A stretch of DNA of 64,000 bases from Bog-532 sp963742875 (GTDB taxonomy: Bacteria > Actinomycetota > Actinomycetes > Streptosporangiales > Streptosporangiaceae): positions 248,001-312,000 of the forward strand of contig CAVUNO010000005.1 in assembly GCA_963742875.1 (NCBI GenBank), written 5' to 3'. Shown in pieces: positions 32,158-39,095 of the stretch. Each line of letters opens with the position of its first letter. Within the stretch, counting starts at the first letter, position 1. Made by a program: the position numbers and the translations under genes. The notes under the pieces were generated by a model. It had not been told where the DNA came from. It saw nothing but the letters and a program-made list of their open reading frames with translations, and did no database searches.

Positions 32158-34947
32158 TTAGCGGAGCTTCCGCAGGAAGACGTCCCGCGGCTTGGCCGGA
32201 GTGAGCCGGATCCGGGTGTCGACGGCGAACACCCCGTCCTGGCGGGCGATGACCGGGTTGAGGTCCAGTTCCGCGATCTCGGGAAGGTCGTCGGCCAGTC
32301 GGGAGATCCGCAGCAGCGTTTCCTGCAGCGCCGCGAGATCGGCGGCCGGGCTGCCCCGGTGCCCGAGCAGCAGCGGTGCCGACCGGATGGAGTGGATGAG
32401 CTCGTTCGCGTCGGTGTCGGTGAGCGGCGCGAGCCGGGCCGTGTGGTCGGCCAGCACGTCCGTGGCGACGCCGCCGAGGCCGAAGATGATCAGCGGCCCG
32501 AAGATGGGCTCCTGCGCGACGCCGATGATGACCTCGGTGCCGCCGCTGATCATGGGCTGGAGCAGCACCTGGCGCAGCCGGGGCCCGAACTTGCTGGTCA
32601 GCAGGCGCCAGGCGCGCCGTATCTCCAGTTCGGTGCGCAGGTCGAGCTGGACCGCTCCCGCGTCGGTTTTGTGCAGCAGGCCAGGGACGTCGGCCTTGAG
32701 CACGACCGGGCCGCCGAGGCCGGCCGCGACCCGGACCGCCTCATCGGCGCTGGAGACCGGTGTCAGCTCGGTCAGCCGGATTCCGTAGCACGCGAGCAGC
32801 GCGGCGGCCTGGTCCGGCGGCAGCCACCCTCCGTTGGGGGAGCGGTGCAGGTAGGTCTGGATGAGCGCCCGGGCCTCGTCCGTCGCCACGTCGCTGAAGT
32901 CGTGAATGCGCCCCGGTGGCCGCGCCCGCCACGCGCCGTACCCGGCCGCGAGGGCCATGGCCTGGGCCGCCATCTCGGGATCGGCGTAGGACGGGACGGA
33001 CGCGGTTGGCTGCGCGGCCGTTGCCCCGCCCTCGCCCGTGTCCATGCCTGCGTTCTCGCCCGAGTCCGTGCCCGCGTTCTCGCCCGCGCGGGCGCCGGCC
33101 TGCCCGGCGTCCCCGGGGGCCCGGGGCAGCAGCCTGACCGCCTCGGCCTGGTCGAGCACGACGGCCGCTAGCGGGACGCTGACGTCCGCGGAACTGATCG
33201 CCGAGACCAGATCGCCGGTAGCCGCGGTCGACAGGACCAGGGCGATGACCGCGTCCACGCCCCGGTCCGCGGCCACGATCTCCAGGCAGCGGCGGAAGGA
33301 ATCCTCGGGCACGGTGGCGGTGGTGTCCACCGGGCCGGTGACCGCGCCGCCGGCCGGCACCAGCGCGTGCAGCCGCCGCCGGGTTTCACCACTCAGCCGG
33401 TGCACGACCAGGCCGTGCTCCGTGCACGAGTCGGCGGTCAGCACCCCGGCCCCGCCGACGTTGGACACGATCGCGACGTGCGAACCCGCCGGGACGGGCT
33501 GGGTGGCCAGCAGCGCCGCGACGTCGAGCAGTTCACCGAGGCTTTCGGTCGCGATGATGCCGGCCTGCTGGAAGAGGGCCTCCCTGGTCACCAGGGGCGA
33601 GGCGACCGCCGCCGTGTGCGACGTGGCGGCCTGCTGGCCGGCCGCTGACCGGCCCGCGAGTACGGTGAGCACCGGGATGGTCCGGCCGACGTGCCGCGCG
33701 GTACGGGCGAACTTACGCGGGTTACCGAACGATTCGATGTAGAGCACCGCGAGCTTGGTCTTGCCGTCCTGCTGCCACCACATCAGCATGTCGTTGCTGG
33801 AGATATCGTACTTATTGCCGATCGAGGCGAAGGACGAAACCCCGAGGCCCAGCCGGGACAGCCGGTCAGCCAGCGCGAAGCCCAGCCCGCCGGACTGCAT
33901 GACCAGGCCTGCCGTCCCGGGTTCGGGATGACGGGCGGCGAAGGTCGCGTCCAGCCCGATGCTGGGCACGGCAATGCCGAAGCAGTTCGGGCCGACCAGC
34001 CGCATGCCGTAGCGGCGGCAGATGGCCAGCAGATCGGCGCCCTGCGGTGTGTCGAGTCCCGCGGTGACGACGACCAGCGCCTTGACGCCGCGCCGCCCGC
34101 ATTCGTCGGCGACCGCCGGCACGGCCACCGCGGGCACGGCGATGACCGCCAGGTCGACCGGCTCAGGGAGCACGCTGACCGACGCCACGCACCTGACCGC
34201 TTCCATGTGGGCCGCGTGCGGATTAACCGCATAGATCCGGCCCTGATAACCAGCGGTGACGATGTTGTGCAGGATGGCGCGGCCGACCGTGCCCATCCGG
34301 CGGCTGGCGCCGACCACGGCCACCGAACCGGGCTGGAACACGTGCCGCAGGCTCGCCACGTCGGCACTGCGCTCCCGGTCCGCCGCCGCGTCCAGGAACG
34401 GGTCCCAGCGCGGATCGGCGTCATCGCCCGGCAGGTCGCAGGTGAACTCGACGACGCCTCCTTCCAGATGGCGCCGGGCGCTCAGCCCGGCGTCCCTGAA
34501 GACCCGCTGCATCTCGGCGTTCTGCGTCAGGATGGAGGCGGTGAAGGTGGTGATGCCCCGCAGGCCCGCGTCCGACACGAGGTGCTCGAGCAGCAGGGTT
34601 GCGATGCCCCGGTCGTGCATGTTGTCGGGCACCGCGATGGCGATCTCCGCCTCCGGCCCGTGGTCCGTGACCTCATAGCTGGCGACGCCGACGGCCCGGC
34701 CGCTGCACAGCGCCAGCAGCGCGGCGTGGTCGGCCCCGGACGGCCGGCAGACGCGGGTGGCCTCCTGCTCCGCGGAGAGCCGGCTGAAGTTGAAGAAACG
34801 CAGGTAAGAGTTATCGGCGGACATTCCCTCATGCATCGCCTTGACCGCAGCCAGATCATCTGTCCGGGCGGCCCGGATCTCGACCGTTGTCCCATCGGTC
34901 AGCAGTGCGTAGACGCTGGCCCTCGCGGTGACGGGCGTAATGCTCAT
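32158..34947 (-). CDS. GNAT acetyltransferase fused to NDP-forming acyl-CoA synthetase
   Basis: A 929-residue protein from ATG 34947 (GGAGG 9 bases upstream). Residues about 10-180 form a GNAT domain (MHEGMSADNSYLRFFNFSRLS; VPDNMHDRGIATLLLEHLV). A CoA-binding domain follows (FQPGSVAVVGASRRMGTVGRAILHNI), then a succinyl-CoA-synthetase-like flavodoxin region with GPNCFG and the catalytic-His region (TSHTAAVAS), a linker with a repetitive Ala/Gly/Glu insert, and a C-terminal ATP-grasp (VVLKADVPGLLHKTDAGAV). Relatives include PatZ-type protein acetyltransferases and ADP-forming acetyl-CoA synthetases; here GNAT is N-terminal, unlike E. coli PatZ. It may acetylate and control acyl-CoA synthetases such as Acs/PrpE in the same region. 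Confidence 0.9.
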   Translation of the reverse strand: MSITPVTARASVYALLTDGTTVEIRAARTDDLAAVKAMHEGMSADNSYLRFFNFSRLSAEQEATRVCRPSGADHAALLALCSGRAVGVASYEVTDHGPEAEIAIAVPDNMHDRGIATLLLEHLVSDAGLRGITTFTASILTQNAEMQRVFRDAGLSARRHLEGGVVEFTCDLPGDDADPRWDPFLDAAADRERSADVASLRHVFQPGSVAVVGASRRMGTVGRAILHNIVTAGYQGRIYAVNPHAAHMEAVRCVASVSVLPEPVDLAVIAVPAVAVPAVADECGRRGVKALVVVTAGLDTPQGADLLAICRRYGMRLVGPNCFGIAVPSIGLDATFAARHPEPGTAGLVMQSGGLGFALADRLSRLGLGVSSFASIGNKYDISSNDMLMWWQQDGKTKLAVLYIESFGNPRKFARTARHVGRTIPVLTVLAGRSAAGQQAATSHTAAVASPLVTREALFQQAGIIATESLGELLDVAALLATQPVPAGSHVAIVSNVGGAGVLTADSCTEHGLVVHRLSGETRRRLHALVPAGGAVTGPVDTTATVPEDSFRRCLEIVAADRGVDAVIALVLSTAATGDLVSAISSADVSVPLAAVVLDQAEAVRLLPRAPGDAGQAGARAGENAGTDSGENAGMDTGEGGATAAQPTASVPSYADPEMAAQAMALAAGYGAWRARPPGRIHDFSDVATDEARALIQTYLHRSPNGGWLPPDQAAALLACYGIRLTELTPVSSADEAVRVAAGLGGPVVLKADVPGLLHKTDAGAVQLDLRTELEIRRAWRLLTSKFGPRLRQVLLQPMISGGTEVIIGVAQEPIFGPLIIFGLGGVATDVLADHTARLAPLTDTDANELIHSIRSAPLLLGHRGSPAADLAALQETLLRISRLADDLPEIAELDLNPVIARQDGVFAVDTRIRLTPAKPRDVFLRKLR

Positions 34948-34990
34948 CCCTGCCTCCAAACAACGGTTCGGCGCGGTCGGTCAGAACATC

Positions 34991-35674
34991 TCAGAACAGT
35001 GGTCCGGATAACGGGACGTACCCGGCTGGTGCGGGATAGCTGAGCCGGTCGCGCACGGCCACCACGCCCTCGAGGTGCCGGACCGCGGCGACGATGCCGT
35101 GTCCCAACTCAGCGGTCTCCGGGGTGCCTGCCAGGGTGACGATGCCGTCCTTCACGGTGACCGTGAAGGACGCGGGGTCGGTGCGGAACCGCTGGAGGAG
35201 GACGTCCTGGATGATCTCCTCGCGGATGTCCCGCCCGGACCGGCTGAAGACGCGCAGCACGTCCGTCTGGCTGATGATCCCGACCAGCCTGCCGTCCGCG
35301 TCGACCACGGGCAGCCGCTTGACCCGCCGGTCGTACATCAGGTGCGCGGCGTGGCTGACGAGATCATCCGGGCGCACCGTGACCGGTGGCCGGCTCATCA
35401 GCTCGCCCGCGGTCGCGCCCCGGGCCTTCTCCAGGTCGCGCCGGTGCAGCATCCCGGACAGCGGTCCGGGATGGGTCTCGTAGCCGGCTTCGAGGGCTTC
35501 CTTGGCGATCAGGTCGGCCTCCGACACCACCCCGATCACGGTGCCGGCGTCGTCCAGGACGGGGAACGCGCTCACCCGGCGGTCGCCGAGCGTGGCGGCG
35601 ATCTCCTTGAACGAAGCGTTGGTGTGTACCGCCACCACTTTCCTCGTCATGACGTCCATCACCTTGGCGCTCAT
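34991..35674 (-). CDS. CBS-pair plus BON domain protein
   Basis: A 227-residue protein. Two CBS motifs (about 5-65 and 88-150: VMTRKVVAVHTNASFKEIAATLGDRRVSAFPVLDDAGTVIGVVSEADL and ELMSRPPVTVRPDDLVSHAAHLMYDRRVKRLPVVDADGRLVGIISQTDVL) form an adenine-nucleotide-binding Bateman module. A BON domain ends the protein (IIQDVLLQRFRTDPASFTVTVKDGIVTLAGTPETAEL), usually linked to membrane or ligand association. CBS proteins (Hrp1 type) are DosR targets in mycobacteria. Two DosR-like boxes lie about 120-150 bases upstream, shared with gpmA. Confidence 0.92.
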   Translation of the reverse strand: MSAKVMDVMTRKVVAVHTNASFKEIAATLGDRRVSAFPVLDDAGTVIGVVSEADLIAKEALEAGYETHPGPLSGMLHRRDLEKARGATAGELMSRPPVTVRPDDLVSHAAHLMYDRRVKRLPVVDADGRLVGIISQTDVLRVFSRSGRDIREEIIQDVLLQRFRTDPASFTVTVKDGIVTLAGTPETAELGHGIVAAVRHLEGVVAVRDRLSYPAPAGYVPLSGPLF

Positions 35675-35792
35675 AGCGCTCGCCTTCTTCCGTCAACCGT
35701 CAACCGTTCCTTGTCCCAGTTCAGGGGACTCCGGACCGGAGGAGTAGCGGTAAATGGCCGCAGTACGGCGGGGCCTCCGCCCTCCACCCCCT

Positions 35793-35822
35793 GGGTCGAA
35801 GGTCCCGCGGGCCGAAAGTCCC
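35793..35822. promoter_or_regulatory. Two adjacent DosR-like boxes between the CBS-BON and gpmA genes
   Basis: GGGTCGAAGGTCCC (35793-35806) and GGGCCGAAAGTCCC (35809-35822) each match 13 of 14 positions and are only 16 bases apart centre to centre. This tight pairing is the densest in the window and should allow cooperative binding. They lie 58 bases upstream of gpmA and 119 bases upstream of the CBS-BON gene. Confidence 0.7.
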
Positions 35823-35879
35823 GCCCCGGGTGACACTGGCCCCTGCCGTTGCGGCGGCGGGGTGACGGAGCCTGGAACG

Positions 35880-36617
35880 GTGAGCACGACCTCCAATGGC
35901 TCCCGCGTTCCGCGCTACCGCCTGGTGCTGCTGCGCCACGGTGAGAGCGCGTGGAACGCGCTGGGCTTGTTCACCGGCTGGGTGAACGTCGGCCTCTCGG
36001 CGCACGGCGAGGAGCAGGCGGCCCGCGCCGGGGACCTGCTCGCCGCGGACGGCCTGCGGCCGGACGTCGTGCACACCTCGGTGCAGGGGCGCGCGATCCG
36101 CACGGCCGAGCTGGCGCTGGCCCGCTGCGACCGGGACTGGATACCGGTGCGCCGGTCCTGGCGGCTCAACTCGAACCACTACGGCGCGCTGCAGGGCCGC
36201 CGCAAGGCAGAGGTGCGCGCCGCCTTTGGCGAGGAGCAGTACATGGCCTGGCGCCGCGGCTACGACGTCCGGCCGCCGCTGCTCAAGCCCGGTGCCGAGC
36301 ATTCGCAGTTCGCCGACCCCCGCTACGCGGCGCTGCCGCCGGAAGCCCGGCCGCGCGGGGAGTCGCTGCGGGACGTCACGACCCGCCTGCTGCCGTACTG
36401 GTACGACGCGATCGTGCCGGACCTTCGGGCCGGCTCGCTGGTCCTCGTGGTGTCGCACGGCAACACGCTGCGCGCGCTGATCAAGCACCTGGATGGGGTC
36501 AGCGACGAGGCCAGCGCCGGGCTGAACGTGCCCAACGCCGTCCCGCTCCGGTACGAACTGGACGCCGATCTGAACCACTGGCAAACGACCCGATACGAGA
36601 GGAAGGCACCACTATGA
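35880..36617 (+). CDS. gpmA: 2,3-bisphosphoglycerate-dependent phosphoglycerate mutase
   Basis: About 245 residues from GTG 35880 (GTG 35862 is the alternative). The enzyme interconverts 3- and 2-phosphoglycerate. The phospho-His motif LVLLRHGESAWNALGLFTGW, the substrate segment LNSNHYGALQGRRKAEV, and the second catalytic His in VLVVSHGNTLRALIKHLDGVSD are intact. Length matches the dPGM family. With the gap gene at 21914 it supplies lower-glycolysis steps inside the stress island; the close upstream boxes suggest DevR-type control. Convergent with devR copy 2. Confidence 0.94.
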   Translation: MSTTSNGSRVPRYRLVLLRHGESAWNALGLFTGWVNVGLSAHGEEQAARAGDLLAADGLRPDVVHTSVQGRAIRTAELALARCDRDWIPVRRSWRLNSNHYGALQGRRKAEVRAAFGEEQYMAWRRGYDVRPPLLKPGAEHSQFADPRYAALPPEARPRGESLRDVTTRLLPYWYDAIVPDLRAGSLVLVVSHGNTLRALIKHLDGVSDEASAGLNVPNAVPLRYELDADLNHWQTTRYERKAPL

Positions 36618-36675
36618 CGCACGCGAGGGTCAGGGACCGCCTCCCGTTCGTGTACGGCCGGTTCCCAGGGAGGGA

Positions 36676-37362
36676 TCAGACGTACGCCTGGTGGTCTGGG
36701 TCGCTCTCGCCAAAGATGTGCGCGGCGTACGCGGCGGCCTGCGTGCGGCGTTCCATGCCGAGCTTCTGGAACAGGGCCGACACGTAGTTCTTGACCGTCT
36801 TCTCGGCCAGGAACATCCGCTCCCCGATCTGCCGGTTGGTCAGGCCCTCGCCGATCAGCTCGAGAATGCGGCGCTCCTGGCCGGTCAGCCCGGCCAGTGG
36901 GTCCCGCTTCTGCGAGGTGTCCCGCAGCCGCGCCATCAGCTTGCTGGCCGCCCGTGGATCGAGCATCGACTGGCCGGACGCCACCGTCCGTACCGCTCCC
37001 ACCAGGTCCGTTCCGTGAATCTGCTTGAGCACGTAACCGGCGGCCCCGGCCATCACCGCGTCGAACAGTGCCTGGTCGTCCTCGAAAGAGGTCAGCATCA
37101 GGCAGGCGACTTCGGGCATCCGGGAGCGAATCTCGCGGCAGACGCTGATCCCGTCCCCGTCGGGCAGCCGCACGTCCAGGATGGCCACGTCCGGCCGCAG
37201 CGCCGGGATCCGGGCGATGGCCGACGCGGCCGTGCCGGCCTCGCCGATTACCCGGATATCCGGCTGAGACTCCAGCAGGTCCCGCACTCCGATGCGGACG
37301 AGCTCGTGGTCGTCCAGGAGGAACACGCGGATCGCCGGGTCTTCCGACCTGTTCTCGGTCAT
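36676..37362 (-). CDS. DevR/DosR-like NarL-family response regulator (copy 2)
   Basis: A 228-residue paralogue of the regulator at 31347, identical over long stretches including the whole recognition helix (AEKTVKNYVSALFQKLGMERRTQ) and the receiver active site (phospho-Asp in AILDVRLPDGDGISVCREIRSRMPEVACLMLTSF). The differences lie mainly at the N-terminus, scattered receiver positions and the C-terminal tail (HIFGESDPDHQAYV). Two paralogues with one kinase nearby suggests a recent duplication with shared DNA targets. A DosR-like box 95 bases upstream implies autoregulation. No kinase gene is adjacent. Confidence 0.93.
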   Translation of the reverse strand: MTENRSEDPAIRVFLLDDHELVRIGVRDLLESQPDIRVIGEAGTAASAIARIPALRPDVAILDVRLPDGDGISVCREIRSRMPEVACLMLTSFEDDQALFDAVMAGAAGYVLKQIHGTDLVGAVRTVASGQSMLDPRAASKLMARLRDTSQKRDPLAGLTGQERRILELIGEGLTNRQIGERMFLAEKTVKNYVSALFQKLGMERRTQAAAYAAHIFGESDPDHQAYV

Positions 37363-37456
37363 AAGCCAGTCACGCCTTCTTTGAGCAAATCCGCCCGGAC
37401 GTACCAGACGGCCTAGTGTCTTCTGTCACGATATGCGCATTGGCCCCCAATGAGCA

Positions 37457-37470
37457 GGGACGAAGGTCCT
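37457..37470. promoter_or_regulatory. DosR-like box upstream of devR copy 2
   Basis: GGGACGAAGGTCCT matches 13 of 14 positions. It lies 95 bases before the devR2 ATG (minus strand) and 166 bases before the USP remnant (plus strand). Confidence 0.7.
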
Positions 37471-37635
37471 CAGTGCTGGGGAAACTAGGTCGCCGCCGGA
37501 AAGGAAAGGCGTCCATCCGCCTGGTGAATTGCGCCTCTGAACGGGCCGCCGGAGGGGCTCCGATGTCAGCAGTGCCAGATAGATCGGCACAGCAGATCAG
37601 CGCCCATAAGTGACAAAGCGCCCATAGGAGACAAA

Positions 37636-37804
37636 ATGTCCGGGATAATCGTCGGAATCGACGGCTCCAGTCATTCACAGGTAGCCCTGGAATGGGCTAT
37701 GCGGGAGGCTGTTATCCGCCGCGTGCCGCTCACCGTCATCACCGTCGAGCAGGTCGCCTCACGCGCATGGCCCCGTGGTCGTCGTCCCGGGTGATCGTCA
37801 CTAA
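37636..37804 (+). pseudogene. Universal stress protein gene with a large internal deletion
   Basis: ATG 37636 starts a normal Usp N-terminus (MSGIIVGIDGSSHSQVALEWAMREAVIRRVPLTVITVEQVASRAW). At about 37766 the reading jumps to the extreme C-terminus of a Usp: in a different frame, HGPVVVVPGDRH is followed by TAA at 37802-37804. The roughly 80 residues between, including the ATP loop, are missing and the join is out of frame. The in-frame product would be 52 residues (stop at 37794). A DosR-like box and promoter region remain upstream. It is a relic of a fourth USP gene. Confidence 0.82.
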
Positions 37805-38069
37805 GCACCGGTCCGCCCCGCGGTGCTCCGCACCGGGGCACTGCCCGGCTGACCCAGGTTCAGCGAACGGCAGCGAACAGAACGGAGCCCGCGCCTACGG
37901 TCGCGCGGAAGGGCCTATGACCCCGCCTATTCCGCTGCGCTCGTGACGCGCCCGGTACGCCCGGGGTGCCCGTGACGCCCTCGACACCCGGGCGGGCCCA
38001 CGTCCCAGGCGAGAACGTGCGTGCGCATAGCGGAACCCCGCAGGCGAGGATGAGTTCGCCCGACCAGGA

Positions 38070-38083
38070 GGGACCTTGGTCCC
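38070..38083. promoter_or_regulatory. Perfect DosR-like palindrome upstream of the 38146 gene
   Basis: GGGACCTTGGTCCC has perfect arms and lies 63 bases before the ATG at 38146. The surrounding gap (37805-38145, 341 bases) contains no gene that I can support. Confidence 0.75.
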
Positions 38084-38145
38084 TGGTTGGCCTCGTGCGG
38101 AATACATGGAATGAGAAGTGCGCCGACCCGAGGAGGTGGTACATC

Positions 38146-38649
38146 ATGATTGAGTCAGATACGGTCCACGCTCATCAGGCGCGCTGCGCCCCGCACGTGG
38201 CCCGATTGTGGATGCTGGCCGTCGGCCCGGGTGGGGCGCCGCTGCGCCTATGTGCCGTTCAGCAGGTCATCGAGGCCACCGACGCCATCCTGGCCGAAGT
38301 AAGGGCGTCCGGCAGCGACATGCTCCCGGCCACTGACCGCGGTGTGGCGGGCAGCGTGCCGCCGCCCCGCAGCGCGCCCCGCGGTGCACCGGGCAGCGTG
38401 CCGCCTCGCCGCAGTGCACCGGGCAGGGTACCGCTGCTGGCCACGCGGCTGACCCGGCTGGAGAACGCCGCGCTCCAGATGATCGACTCGGCGCGCAGCG
38501 GAGACGCCGCGGCACTGCGTGAGCAGATCGCCCGCTTTGACGTCCTGACCTCGGCGATGTGGACCGTACAGCTCTCGGAGTGCACGGCGGCCAGTACGCG
38601 GCAGCCGGTACGCGACGGTGGCCCCAGGGAACGATGGGCCCATAGATAG
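38146..38649 (+). CDS. Protein of unknown function with Pro/Ser/Arg repeat segment
   Basis: A 167-residue protein from ATG 38146 with AGGAGG 9 bases upstream. The N-terminal part (ARLWMLAVGPGGAPLRLCAVQQVIEATDAILAEVRA) and the C-terminal part (RLTRLENAALQMIDSARSGDAAALREQIARFDVLTSAMWTVQLS) are helical. They flank a low-complexity insert of imperfect repeats (GSVPPPRSAPRGAP, GSVPPRRSAPGRVP). No family is recognised. The perfect DosR-like box, strong ribosome site and position between USP debris and a GNAT gene suggest a real dormancy-regulon gene. The function cannot be guessed. Confidence 0.6.
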   Translation: MIESDTVHAHQARCAPHVARLWMLAVGPGGAPLRLCAVQQVIEATDAILAEVRASGSDMLPATDRGVAGSVPPPRSAPRGAPGSVPPRRSAPGRVPLLATRLTRLENAALQMIDSARSGDAAALREQIARFDVLTSAMWTVQLSECTAASTRQPVRDGGPRERWAHR

Positions 38650-38719
38650 GGACAGGCACCCACCAGGTGGATCGTCAGCAACGCGATCAGCCGCGGCCGG
38701 TACGGGGTAGCGTCATGGC

Positions 38720-39037
38720 ATGGTCGCCTCACCGGTCGAAGTACGGGACAACCCTGAAAGCCGCACCTACGAAGCCTGGGCCGGGGACACGGTCGTCGGC
38801 AGCCTCGTCTACGAGGTGGAGGGCCCACGCATCGTGCTCACCCACACCTGGATCGAGCCTTCGCACCGGGAAGTGGGGGTTGGAACCGCCCTGACCCGCG
38901 GGGCGCTGGACGACCTGCGGGCCAAGGGGCGCCCGATCACTGTTTACTGCTCGTTCGTCGCCGACTTCATCAAGGAGCACACCGAGTACGCGGACCTCGT
39001 TGACCCGGCCCACCCCGGCAGCTCGCGCCACGTCTAA
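38720..39037 (+). CDS. Small GNAT-like N-acetyltransferase (YjdJ type)
   Basis: A 105-residue protein of the short GCN5-related group: NPESRTYEAWAGDTVVGSLVYEVEGPRIVLTHTWIEPSHREVGVGTALTRGALDDLRAKGRPITVYCSFVADFIKEH. The acetyl-CoA loop is present as REVGVGTAL. These one-domain proteins are much shorter than typical GNATs and their substrates are unknown. It follows the unknown gene at 38146 by 70 bases on the same strand. A small hairpin follows before the convergent decarboxylase. Confidence 0.85.
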   Translation: MVASPVEVRDNPESRTYEAWAGDTVVGSLVYEVEGPRIVLTHTWIEPSHREVGVGTALTRGALDDLRAKGRPITVYCSFVADFIKEHTEYADLVDPAHPGSSRHV

Positions 39038-39058
39038 CTCTCCGCGCCGGGCGCCCGC

Positions 39059-39077
39059 CCCGCGCTTCGCACGCGGG
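39059..39077. terminator. Short GC hairpin between convergent GNAT and decarboxylase genes
   Basis: CCCGCG (39059-39064) pairs with CGCGGG (39072-39077) around a 7-base loop, in the 58-base convergent gap. The stem is short, so confidence is modest. Confidence 0.4.
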
Positions 39078-39095
39078 ACTGTTTAAGCCAATGAG

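Noticed and set aside
38341..38430. Possible CRISPR-like repeats (GGCAGCGTGCCGCC units)
   Set aside because: They are coding repeats (GSVPPxRSAP) in the 38146 gene with no constant repeat/variable spacer structure.
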